A DNA stretch of 33,642 nt, from positions 1 to 33,642 of the forward strand of contig QHMS01000105.1 in assembly GCA_003217895.1 (NCBI GenBank). Reading direction: 5' to 3'. Numbering within the stretch: position 1 is the first letter of the stretch; the number at the start of each line of letters is the position of its first letter. Shown here in pieces: positions 8,963-17,532 of the stretch. Position numbers and translations under genes: made by a program. The notes below the pieces were generated by a model, which was not told the origin of the DNA, ran no database searches, and saw only the letters and a list, made by a program, of their open reading frames with translations. Origin of the DNA: Verrucomicrobiota bacterium (lineage in GTDB: Bacteria; Verrucomicrobiota; Verrucomicrobiia; Chthoniobacterales; UBA10450).

Positions 8963-10060
8963 ATGATCATCGGTGTCCCGAAAGAAATTAAAGAGCAGGA
9001 GCAACGCGTTGCCTTGTTGCCGTCGGCTGCGAATCAGCTCACGCGCCGCGGCCATTCAGTGCTCGTGGAAAAGAATGCCGGCATCGGCTCCGGTTATCCG
9101 GATGAAGAATATGTCAAAGCCGGAGCGGAAGTTGTTGATCAAGCGAAAGAAGTTTTCGCGCGCGTCGACATGATCGTGAAAGTCAAGGAGCCTCGGGAAG
9201 CCGAGTTTCCGCTGCTGCGCAAGGGCCAAATCCTTTTGACATACTTGCATCTGGCTGCCAGCAAATCCCTCACCGAAGCCTTGCTGAAATCTGGCGTAAC
9301 CGCAGTTGCCTATGAGACCATCCAGATCGATCACCGTTTGCCGCTGCTGGAACCGATGAGCGAGATCGCCGGTCGCATGTCGGTAGTGATGGGCGCGAAC
9401 TTTCTGGCCAAATACAATGGCGGCAGCGGAGTGTTGCTCGGCGGCGTGCCGGGAGTTTTGCCTGGGCGAGTGGTGATTATCGGAGGTGGTACTTCGGGTG
9501 TGAACGCCCTGCGCATGGCAAACGGCCTCGGCGCGGATGTGACCATTCTCGATATCGATGTCGAGCGCTTGCGCTTTCTCGATTTGGCGATGGAAAACCT
9601 GCACACGCTTTACTCAAACGAGGCGAACCTGAATGACCTGATGCCGGATTGCGATTTGCTGATTGGCGCTGTGCTCTTGCCCGGGGCGAAGGCGCCGAAG
9701 CTCATCACCCGCGCGATGCTGCGGAAGATGAAGCGCGGCAGCGTGCTGGTAGATATTTCCATCGACCAAGGCGGCTGCGCGGAGACATCGCGACCCACTA
9801 CGCATCTTGATCCTGTTTACGTCGAGGAAGGCGTTACGCACTATTGCGTGGCAAACATGCCCGCAGCATACGCTCGCACCGCCACGCAAGCTCTTACCAA
9901 TGTGACCTATCGCTACGTGGAATTACTGGCTGATTTCGGACTCGACGGCGCGTGCAAAAAGCAGCCCGCTCTCATTGGAGGCATCAACACCCGCGATGGA
10001 CGACTTACCTGCCAAGCGGTTGCGGAAGCGCATGGGCTCAAATACGAATCTCCGCTCTAG
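8963..10060 (+). CDS. ald: Alanine dehydrogenase
   Basis: MIIGVPKEIKEQEQRVALLPSAANQLTRRGHSVLVEKNAGIGSGYPDEEYVKAGAEVV...VIIGGGTSGVNALRMANGLGADVTILDID...VDISIDQGGCAETSRPTTH. ORF track start (8903) is 20 codons too far upstream. Confidence 0.96.
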   Translation: MIIGVPKEIKEQEQRVALLPSAANQLTRRGHSVLVEKNAGIGSGYPDEEYVKAGAEVVDQAKEVFARVDMIVKVKEPREAEFPLLRKGQILLTYLHLAASKSLTEALLKSGVTAVAYETIQIDHRLPLLEPMSEIAGRMSVVMGANFLAKYNGGSGVLLGGVPGVLPGRVVIIGGGTSGVNALRMANGLGADVTILDIDVERLRFLDLAMENLHTLYSNEANLNDLMPDCDLLIGAVLLPGAKAPKLITRAMLRKMKRGSVLVDISIDQGGCAETSRPTTHLDPVYVEEGVTHYCVANMPAAYARTATQALTNVTYRYVELLADFGLDGACKKQPALIGGINTRDGRLTCQAVAEAHGLKYESPL

Positions 10061-10171
10061 CCAACGCGCATTAAAGACCTCACGCTGAAAAGTTAATTTT
10101 CGATCCCACTTAAAAAACAGCCTTGCTCCAGTTATGCGATTACAGCAGTGTGCCCTCTCAAATTAGCACCT

Positions 10172-10441
10172 ATGAAAAAATATATCTGCATTCTGGCCAG
10201 TGCTGCACTCCTTGCGGCGTGTGAGCAAAAGACCGAGACAGTCGAACCGATGAGAACTCCACTCAACAAGACCCCAGAGCCAAGCAGTCCGGCGTCAGCA
10301 CTAAACCCCGCCGCTGGAGCAGTTGAGTCTCCTGCCGCAACAACGGAATCGCCAGCTACAACGACCGAGTCTCCCGGCGAAACAACTGAATCGCCGGCCG
10401 GAGCAGAGGAATCGCCCGCTCAGACACCGCCCGGTTCGTAA
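10172..10441 (+). CDS. Small putative lipoprotein with heptapeptide repeats
   Basis: MKKYICILASAALLAACEQK (lipobox LAAC) followed by ESPAATT ESPATTT ESPGETT ESPAGAE ESPAQT. Confidence 0.7.
   Translation: MKKYICILASAALLAACEQKTETVEPMRTPLNKTPEPSSPASALNPAAGAVESPAATTESPATTTESPGETTESPAGAEESPAQTPPGS
10325..10429 (+). repeat. 21-nt (heptapeptide) tandem repeat in the lipoprotein gene, about 5 units
   Basis: Units start at 10325, 10346, 10367, 10388, 10409, each GAR-TCN-CCN. Confidence 0.85.
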
Positions 10442-10465
10442 GGTCGGCAGCGTTCTTGTTTTTGC

Positions 10466-10501
10466 GAAGTCTTCTCCCGATAATCTCCGGGGGAAGACTT
10501 C
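10466..10501 (+). terminator. 14-bp stem-loop between the lipoprotein gene and rnpA (terminator-like, no clear U-tract)
   Basis: GAAGTCTTCTCCCG-ATAATCTC-CGGGGGAAGACTTC; 14 pairs including one G-U; 8-nt loop. Confidence 0.55.
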
Positions 10502-10520
10502 TGCTGTGCAGTCGCGCGAG

Positions 10521-10883
10521 ATGCAGCCATCGGTTTCATTCTCTTTTCCAAAGGGCCAGCGCCTGACGCAAGCGTCAGAATATGAACGCGTCAAACAGGA
10601 CGGATCGGCGCGAATCGGCAAACTGTTAATGCTAAACGTTCTACCAGTGGAGCATTCTGGCCCCTGCCGCGCAGGCCTTATTACTTCTCGTCGGATCGGA
10701 AGCGCGGTTGTTCGTAATCGCGTTCGGCGTCGTCTGCGGGAAATTGTACGCCACCACCAGCATGATTTGCGAGAAGGCTTTTGGATTGTGCTGATTGCCA
10801 GGAAAAATGCCGCGACCGCGGGCTATCGCGCGCTGGAACATGAGTGGTTGCGTCTGGCAAGGCGCGCTTCTATCCTGCTTTGA
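10521..10883 (+). CDS. rnpA: Ribonuclease P protein component
   Basis: [32 protein letters not shown]...[27 protein letters not shown] (RNR motif). Start refined from ORF 10323 to ATG 10521. Confidence 0.92.
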   Translation: MQPSVSFSFPKGQRLTQASEYERVKQDGSARIGKLLMLNVLPVEHSGPCRAGLITSRRIGSAVVRNRVRRRLREIVRHHQHDLREGFWIVLIARKNAATAGYRALEHEWLRLARRASILL

Positions 10884-11185
10884 TGCTCTGGCTGGTTCGT
10901 TTTTTTGTTCGCGTTTATCAGTGTACGCTCTCGCCGTTGCTCCGTTTGCTATGCGGCCCTGAGTTCGGCTGCCGATTTACCCCGAGCTGTTCGAGATATT
11001 TTCTGGAAGCGGTCGAGACGCATGGCCTTCGGCGCGGAACCTGGCTTGGATTGAAGCGCCTAGCCCGCTGCCAACCCTGGGGCGGATGTGGATACGACCC
11101 GGTGCCTCATCGGGAAACATCCACGATTGAGCTTGCCCGCCGTGGCGGGCATCGAGTATCCAGCATCGGCCTCGGCGCCGAATAG
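10883..11185 (+). CDS. yidD: Membrane protein insertion efficiency factor
   Basis: [78 protein letters not shown] overlaps the rnpA TGA by 1 nt. Confidence 0.94.
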   Translation: MLWLVRFFVRVYQCTLSPLLRLLCGPEFGCRFTPSCSRYFLEAVETHGLRRGTWLGLKRLARCQPWGGCGYDPVPHRETSTIELARRGGHRVSSIGLGAE

Positions 11186-11202
11186 TCGCTTCGCCGAAAT
11201 TT

Positions 11203-12921
11203 ATGGATCGAACTGCGTGGATTGTCGTTGCCCTCTGTGTGATTGGGCTCGTCGTGTGGGAATTCTATTTGGCAAAACAAATGGCTCCCAGACCTGCTTC
11301 CGTCACCAGTGCGCCGGGCCGGCCTTCCCTCTCGGCTACTCCCGCAATTGTTGCGCCTTCGCCATTGCCAACTCCGGTCGCCGAAGCTTCTCCAGGCAGC
11401 GCACCAACTCCGAGCTTTACCGAAAAGATCGAAACCTTGCGCAATTCAGACGTTGAACTGCGCCTAACGAACCGCGGCGGTGGAATTAAGGAAGCGGTCC
11501 TGCTCAAACAAATCGCAGAGAAAGGCCAGCGCGTTGTCTTAAATTCAGATCGGAGCGCACCGATCGGCGCAATTTTGGAGCAACCGTCCACGGCCACACT
11601 CCCCGAGTTTACCGCGTCTGCGCAATCGGATTCGGTGCAATTTGAGCGCACAACAGACGAGCAGATCGCGATTCGAAAAAAGTTCTTCTTCGAAAAATCT
11701 CCAGAGAACAAAGACAACTACGTTATCGAAATGGACATTGATCTCGAAAACCGGGGAGACAAGCCGTACCAAAGCAGCGGCTACTTTGTGGCGCTTGGTT
11801 CCGCGGCCCCGATTCATCCGAGGGATTATCCTTCATACACGCGTCTGGTGTGGTGCATCGATGGGAGACCGAAGGCGATTGATGTCGGTTGGTTTGGAAG
11901 CAGTAGCGGTTTTCTCGGTGTGGGGCAGCACCCCGGCCGGCCCTATTTCCAGCAGAGCATCGCGGGCGCGGAATGGGTTGCGGTGAGCAACCAGTTTTTC
12001 ACTACGCTGATGGTGCCGCTCACTGCTAAAGCGACTGGCGTTTGGGGTCAGCGTTTTGATATCGACCGTGGGCCGGACCAGAAATTACTCGGAATCGAAG
12101 GCGCGCTTGGCATGCCGGCATTGGAACTACAGCCCGGCCAAACCTACAGCGCGCGCTTCGAGATCTACGCTGGCCCGAAGCTTTACCATCGTCTCGCGCA
12201 ACTTCGGCACAATGAGGCCGAGGTCATGGACTTCGGGATTTTCAAAGTGGTGTGCCAGTTTCTGCTTAACTTCATGAACCTGCTGCACAGTTGGTTTCAT
12301 GACTACGGCCTGGCTATTCTCGCCCTGACTACCATCATCAAACTCACGCTTTGGCCAATCCAAAACAAAGCGAACCGCTCCATGCGCCAGATGGCTGCGC
12401 TCTCGCCGAAGGTGCAGGAATTAAGGGACAAGTATAAAGACGACCCCACCCGGATGAACCAGGAGATGATGAAGCTTTACAAGCAATACGGCATTAATCC
12501 GGTCGGCGGCTGTTTGCCCATGATGATTCAAATCCCGATCTTCTTCGGTCTATTCAAGATGCTCGGCCAGGCAGTGGAATTGCGAAACTCACAGTTTCTT
12601 TGGGTAAAAGATCTTTCTCAGCCGGACACGGTAGCGCACCTGCCGTACCTCGGTTGGCCGATCAACATTATTCCGCTCTGCATGGCCGCGACCCAGATCT
12701 GGCTGATGGCGATGACGCCCAAGACGGGCGATCCCACCCAGCGCCGAGTGATGATGTTTACTCCGCTGATCTTTCTGTTTATCTGCTATAATTTTGCGGC
12801 AGCTTTGGCATTGTATTACACTGCACAAAATCTTTTCAGCATTCTGCAATTTTATCAGAACAAACGACAACCCACGCCCACCCTCGAAAAAGTTGCGCCT
12901 GCTGGAAAACGAAAACGATGA
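11203..12921 (+). CDS. yidC: Membrane protein insertase YidC (with periplasmic domain)
   Basis: 572 aa; C-terminal YGLAILALTTIIKLTLWPIQNKANRSMRQMAALSPKVQELRDKYKDDPTRMNQEMMKLYKQYGINPVGGCLPMMIQIPIFFGLFKML. Confidence 0.97.
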   Translation: MDRTAWIVVALCVIGLVVWEFYLAKQMAPRPASVTSAPGRPSLSATPAIVAPSPLPTPVAEASPGSAPTPSFTEKIETLRNSDVELRLTNRGGGIKEAVLLKQIAEKGQRVVLNSDRSAPIGAILEQPSTATLPEFTASAQSDSVQFERTTDEQIAIRKKFFFEKSPENKDNYVIEMDIDLENRGDKPYQSSGYFVALGSAAPIHPRDYPSYTRLVWCIDGRPKAIDVGWFGSSSGFLGVGQHPGRPYFQQSIAGAEWVAVSNQFFTTLMVPLTAKATGVWGQRFDIDRGPDQKLLGIEGALGMPALELQPGQTYSARFEIYAGPKLYHRLAQLRHNEAEVMDFGIFKVVCQFLLNFMNLLHSWFHDYGLAILALTTIIKLTLWPIQNKANRSMRQMAALSPKVQELRDKYKDDPTRMNQEMMKLYKQYGINPVGGCLPMMIQIPIFFGLFKMLGQAVELRNSQFLWVKDLSQPDTVAHLPYLGWPINIIPLCMAATQIWLMAMTPKTGDPTQRRVMMFTPLIFLFICYNFAAALALYYTAQNLFSILQFYQNKRQPTPTLEKVAPAGKRKR

Positions 12922-13403
12922 TGACCCCGAAAGATCTGCTCGACACCATGCTCGGTTATCTCGGTTTCGTTGCGGAAATCGAGGAAACCACCAACGAAGG
13001 GGGCAACGCTACGCTGCAGATTTATACCGAGGAAAGCCGGCGCCTCATTGGACGGGACGGCGAGACACTTGAGGCCATTCAGTTTTTGCTGAATCGGCTG
13101 CTGCAAGCTAAAGACAATGACGCTGAAAAAGTCATTGTCGATTGCGAACACTACCGCTCCATGCGCGAAGATCGCATCGTGCAACGCGTTCGAGAATTGG
13201 CGGACCGCGTGCGCATCACTGGCCGTTCACTTCAGCTTGAGCCGATGAATTCCTATGAGCGGCGCCTCGTCCACAACGCATTCAAGGACGATCCGGAGGT
13301 CGCTACGTGGAGTCCGTCGGATTCCGCGCGCATCAAGCAAATCACGCTGCTAAAACGCCGGCCCAAAAAGGAGACGGCGTCCCAAGAAAAGGCGATTTCG
13401 TAG
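12918..13403 (+). CDS. KH/R3H RNA-binding protein (Jag/KhpB family)
   Basis: LIGRDGETLEAIQFLLNRLL (KH) and LEPMNSYERRLVHNAFKDDPEVATWS (R3H); ATGA overlap with yidC. Confidence 0.92.
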   Translation: MMTPKDLLDTMLGYLGFVAEIEETTNEGGNATLQIYTEESRRLIGRDGETLEAIQFLLNRLLQAKDNDAEKVIVDCEHYRSMREDRIVQRVRELADRVRITGRSLQLEPMNSYERRLVHNAFKDDPEVATWSPSDSARIKQITLLKRRPKKETASQEKAIS

Positions 13404-13407
13404 TCGC

Positions 13408-14622
13408 CTAAATTTCGACGTTGGGCGTTCGGCGTTGGGCGTTGGACGTTTTTGGATTAAACCGCGCGGCGTCATTCCCGCTTCCCACGCGTACTTCCGG
13501 TCGCCAGCGGAACTTTTGCAGAATCGGATTTGGTTTTTCCTCTACCGCATCGGCGATGATTTCGCCTAGCACGGGTGCAAACTTGAATCCATGTCCGCAA
13601 TCTCCCGCAGCGACTACCAATCCTTTGCGGTCCGGGTCGCGCGCGATCCAGAAATGCCCATCGTGCGTATCGCAATACATGCAGACGCGAGAGTAAACGA
13701 TCGGAGCATCGGCCAGTGCAGGAAATGTCGAGGCTAGAAATTCGCGCAGATTCTTTTCGTCCTCGCTAGTAACAGCGCGTTTGGTAGATTCAGGCGACAT
13801 CTCCCGCCCGGGACCGTGATTTGCAATCTTCACCACGCCATCGCGATTGATTGGAAATCCGTAATACCCGGTCGTTGTAATGTCCGCGCCGAAAACTGGA
13901 AAACGCTCGGCTGCGAATAGCTCAGGGTGTCGAGGCTTGAGGTGAAAGACCGCTTGGCCATTAGCACGAAAGAAGTTTTTTATGAACGGCAACAGATACG
14001 GCGTCCACGCGCCCACTGCCATGACGACAAAGTCGGCGGCGATTCGTTGTCTATCATCCAGCACGATGCCGCTCACGCGACCGCCAGTTTCGTTCAGCCG
14101 CGAAAACCTGACGCCATCAGACAGTTCAATCCCCAGAGATCTCGCGCGTGCAACTAATGCTGCAACGACGCGACCGCTTTCGGCGTAGCCGGCCTCCAGT
14201 TCGAGAACGCCATCTCGATAAACTTCCGGATCCCACGCGGGAAACCGTTTCCATAGCTGCGCCGAGTTCATGCGCTCAATCTTGTGTCCGCGCGTCTGTA
14301 GCACTTTGAAACTTTCGTGTTCGAAATCGCCTGGCTTCATTTCCCGCTGACGAACAAACATCACGCCGACCTCGTGATACAATTCCTGACCGAATTCCTC
14401 ATTCCATTTGCGCCAGAGTTTGATTGAGCGGTCCGCCAGCGCCGTGTAATCCTCATCCGCGCCATAAGCCCTGCGTACGGCTTTACTGATATCGGTGGAC
14501 GCCGCCAGTGGATGCGGCAGCGGGCCGGGGTCGACCAGCACGACGTTGTGACCGCGCGTTTTTAATTCGATCGCAGCAGTAACACCATTAATTCCCGCGC
14601 CGACAACGATTATCTTGGCCAT
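13408..14622 (-). CDS. FAD-dependent oxidoreductase (DAO / sarcosine oxidase-like)
   Basis: MAKIIVVGAGINGVTAAIELKTRGHNVVLVDPGPLPHPLAASTDISKAVRRAYG...YCDTHDGHFWIARDPDRKGLVVAAGDCGHGFKFAPVLGEIIAD. Confidence 0.85.
   Translation of the reverse strand: MAKIIVVGAGINGVTAAIELKTRGHNVVLVDPGPLPHPLAASTDISKAVRRAYGADEDYTALADRSIKLWRKWNEEFGQELYHEVGVMFVRQREMKPGDFEHESFKVLQTRGHKIERMNSAQLWKRFPAWDPEVYRDGVLELEAGYAESGRVVAALVARARSLGIELSDGVRFSRLNETGGRVSGIVLDDRQRIAADFVVMAVGAWTPYLLPFIKNFFRANGQAVFHLKPRHPELFAAERFPVFGADITTTGYYGFPINRDGVVKIANHGPGREMSPESTKRAVTSEDEKNLREFLASTFPALADAPIVYSRVCMYCDTHDGHFWIARDPDRKGLVVAAGDCGHGFKFAPVLGEIIADAVEEKPNPILQKFRWRPEVRVGSGNDAARFNPKTSNAQRRTPNVEI
13415..13451. repeat. Heptameric tandem repeat (RCGTTSR type), copy 2
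   Basis: tc GACGTTG GGCGTTC GGCGTTG GGCGTTG GACGTTT; translated as the oxidoreductase C-terminal tail KTSNAQRRTPNVEI. Confidence 0.8.
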
Positions 14623-14651
14623 GTGAGGACAGCCCCGAAAGTATTCGGGGT

Positions 14652-14677
14652 TGTAGCGGCGCTTGTGTCAAGCGCCG
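14652..14677 (+). repeat. TGTAG-headed REP-like stem-loop (TGT loop)
   Basis: TGTAG-CGGCGCTTG-TGT-CAAGCGCCG; preceded by CCCCGAA-AGTA-TTCGGGG hairpin at 14633-14650. Confidence 0.85.
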
Positions 14678-14680
14678 ATC

Positions 14681-15934
14681 TTATTGCAGCGCGCGCTCGC
14701 GTTCGAGCAATGTCGGATGCGAGTAATAAAAGCCACTGTACAGCGGATGCGGAATGAGATTACTTAGATTTTTTTCGCTCAACTTGCGCAGTGCGTGTAC
14801 CATCGACTGCGCCTCTCCCATTGCCGCACGCGCGAATGCGTCCGCCTCATATTCGAAACGGCGCGACCAGCTATTAATGAACGGCGAGAGCCAGAAAATT
14901 ATCGTCCCCGCCAGCAGGCCAAAGAGCAGCAGCGCAGGAACGACATTCGCGGCAGCAAAGCCTGCCTGATGCTCGAAACCGAACGCGCGATAAAACCATT
15001 GCTGACGCGCCAGCCACGCGATCGCGGCGAACCCCGCCACGACGCCAGCGATGGAAACGCCGAGCAATTTCAACACATGGCGCTTTTTATAATGCCCAAT
15101 TTCATGTGCCAGCACGGACTCAAGTTCCGGCTCGGTCAGCTGCGCCACCAGCGTGTCGAACAAAACGATTTTACGAAAACGCCCGAACCCGGTGAAGAAA
15201 GCGTTAGAGTGGCGCGAGCGTTTGCTGCCGTCCATCAGTTCGATGCTGCGCGTCGGAAAATCGGTGCGCTGCGCCAGCGCAAACAAGCGTTCGCGCAATG
15301 TTCCTTGCGGCAGTGGTGTGAACTTGTTGAAGAGGGGCATGATGATTGCCGGAGCAACGAGCAGCAGAAGTAATTGAAACGCGATCACAACGGCCGCTGC
15401 CCACAGCCACCAGACTGCGCCAGCCCAGTCGATCAGCTTTAATACCAGCGCGAGCAGGGGATAGCCGAGCAGCAACGCAAGCAAAAATCCTTTCACCCGA
15501 TCGAACACCCACGTTCTCATCGTGCTCGTGTTAAAACCGAATCGCCCTTCCAGTTTGAATTGCGCGTACCATGCGAACGGCAAGCCGAGAATGCTCAACG
15601 CGACGCCGACGACGAACAGTAGACCAGCCATCGCCCAGATCGACGCTCCGAAGCTTGCGGTGAAGCTTCCAAACGTCCACGGCAACACACCACTGAAAAG
15701 CACCGCGATGAGCAGCACGGCATCGAACAAGTTGGCAATATCTCCAAAGCGGCTCTTGGCCAGGGTGTAATCGACCGAACGGCGATACGTCGCCTCATCA
15801 ATGATTCCTTGAAATGCAGTCGGCACTTCGCTCGCATGCGCGTGCACGTGACGCTGGTTCAGTCGGCTCAACCACACTTCAGTGATGGCGCGCGCGAGAA
15901 TTAGAACCAAAGCAATTATCGCGAATGGTGTCAT
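14681..15934 (-). CDS. M48 family metallopeptidase (Ste24/CAAX prenyl protease-like)
   Basis: Multiple TM segments, HEIGHYKKRH zinc motif, SRRFEYEADAFARAAMG. ATG at 15934 (TTG at 15937 also in frame). Confidence 0.93.
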   Translation of the reverse strand: MTPFAIIALVLILARAITEVWLSRLNQRHVHAHASEVPTAFQGIIDEATYRRSVDYTLAKSRFGDIANLFDAVLLIAVLFSGVLPWTFGSFTASFGASIWAMAGLLFVVGVALSILGLPFAWYAQFKLEGRFGFNTSTMRTWVFDRVKGFLLALLLGYPLLALVLKLIDWAGAVWWLWAAAVVIAFQLLLLLVAPAIIMPLFNKFTPLPQGTLRERLFALAQRTDFPTRSIELMDGSKRSRHSNAFFTGFGRFRKIVLFDTLVAQLTEPELESVLAHEIGHYKKRHVLKLLGVSIAGVVAGFAAIAWLARQQWFYRAFGFEHQAGFAAANVVPALLLFGLLAGTIIFWLSPFINSWSRRFEYEADAFARAAMGEAQSMVHALRKLSEKNLSNLIPHPLYSGFYYSHPTLLERERALQ

Positions 15935-15951
15935 CAAAAGCCATCCTAGTG

Positions 15952-16044
15952 TGTCATTCTGAGCGGAGCGAAGAATCTCAGTTCGTAATTAGAGGCCGAA
16001 CCAACCGAAATATTCAGAGATGTTTCGCTTCGCTCAACATGACA
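15952..16044. repeat. Inverted-repeat element (TGTCATTCTGAGCGGAG... type), copy 2
   Basis: Left TGTCATTCTGAGCGGAGCGAAGAATCTC and right GAGATGTTTCGCTTCGCTCAACATGACA, 23/28 complementary; related to 1330..1412. Confidence 0.88.
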
Positions 16045-16050
16045 AAGAAT

Positions 16051-17511
16051 TCACGAGCTTGCGAAAAGCTTTCGATAGTGGCGGTACCAATCACTCTGAA
16101 AGCGTTCAGTGGGATCGTACTTTCTCTTCAGGTCGAGAAATTGTTTGAACTGCGGATGGCACGCGATGACTTGTTCGGGTTTGGCGAACTTATGATACGT
16201 CAAGTAATAACTGCCACCGCGGGCTATCGCCAAATCGATCAAGCCGCGAAAAGAGCGTGCCGACGCTTCGATGCCTGCCGGTGTATGAAACGAGAGCAGA
16301 TTGAAGATGATGCAGGCATAAGGTTTTCTCGCCCACGCGAGGAAACTTTCATCGTCTTCTTCGATTAATCGGACTGTACCGTAGATCGCGATTGTGTGAT
16401 TCGACCGCAACAGTTCTGCTACCTGCGCTAGAAAGTTAGGAAGATCCGAACGGGGAACGTAAATTTCGGTAATGATGAGGCTCGATTCTTCTCCTCCAAT
16501 CTGCTCGCGGATTTTCCGCGCATAATTCGGCAGATAGGCGCTAAGTTGATTCGTGTCGGACCAATACGTCTGTCCGTTCGTCGACAAATAATAATCGCTG
16601 TAACGCGTGAAAGCTTTTTCGCGATCCGTATAAGCCAGCCGCAGCAGCTCCAGCCAGTCATCATCGCGTAACTCCTTTCCTGCGACGATCGGTTCGTGTT
16701 CGTCAATCGGCTGGTAGCAGGAAAACACTCCGCGCTGGAGGAAGTCCGGCGACTTTTCATCGACGGAAAATTGAAAATCACCATAAAGAAATTTTTGCGC
16801 GATGCGTTCTTCGAAACGTTTGGGCAGATCGCCCCCGCGAATTATCTCGACTACACGTCGCAATTTTTGCCGCGGTACGAGCCGAAGCGTCACGCTATCG
16901 ATTAATCCAAAAAGGCCGTAGCCGCCGATTGCAAGTCCGAACAATTCTTTGTTCTCATCGCGCGAACAGCAAATCGATTTCCCATCGGCGTTGATCAGGG
17001 TGAATGATTCGATATTAGAAATCAGCGGCTTCATTGCCAGCCCCCGTCCGTGCACGTTCGACGAGAGACTTCCCCCGAGCGTGAACGTGTCGGCGCCGGT
17101 TTGCTTTTGAGCAATACCCCATTGCTTCGCCTTGTCTGCTTGGGCGTCCAGATAAGTGCGAATCAATTTCGGCCATTGAATGCCGGCTTCCGCTTCAATC
17201 AAACCACGCTCTTGATCGAATGAAATCACGCGATCGAGTGAGCGCGCGTCGATGCAAATGCTGTCTGTGGCAAATTGTTGTCCGCCCATCGAATGCCGAC
17301 AGCCTGAAACGGAGATAGGCAAGCCTTTTCGCGACGCAGAATGCACAATCTCCGCGAGTTCGTCGCTGGTGCGCGGTCTCAGAAGTTCGCGAACGCGAGT
17401 GCGGTTGAGCTGCGAATGAACGTCATTGACCCAAATCTCCGGTTCCGCGAAGATGCGCGGCGCGAGCGCGAAAAGTGCGGCCGTGCGTATGAATTCGCGC
17501 CGTGTCAGCAT
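16051..17511 (-). CDS. FAD-binding PCMH-type oxidoreductase with twin-arginine-like signal
   Basis: MLTRREFIRTAALFALAPRIFA; PISVSGCRHSMGGQQFATDSICIDARSLDRVISFD; HKFAKPEQVIACHPQFKQFLDLKRKYDPTERFQSDWYR C-terminus. Confidence 0.82.
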   Translation of the reverse strand: MLTRREFIRTAALFALAPRIFAEPEIWVNDVHSQLNRTRVRELLRPRTSDELAEIVHSASRKGLPISVSGCRHSMGGQQFATDSICIDARSLDRVISFDQERGLIEAEAGIQWPKLIRTYLDAQADKAKQWGIAQKQTGADTFTLGGSLSSNVHGRGLAMKPLISNIESFTLINADGKSICCSRDENKELFGLAIGGYGLFGLIDSVTLRLVPRQKLRRVVEIIRGGDLPKRFEERIAQKFLYGDFQFSVDEKSPDFLQRGVFSCYQPIDEHEPIVAGKELRDDDWLELLRLAYTDREKAFTRYSDYYLSTNGQTYWSDTNQLSAYLPNYARKIREQIGGEESSLIITEIYVPRSDLPNFLAQVAELLRSNHTIAIYGTVRLIEEDDESFLAWARKPYACIIFNLLSFHTPAGIEASARSFRGLIDLAIARGGSYYLTYHKFAKPEQVIACHPQFKQFLDLKRKYDPTERFQSDWYRHYRKLFASS

Positions 17512-17532
17512 GCGAAAGTTTAATCGAGCCGG

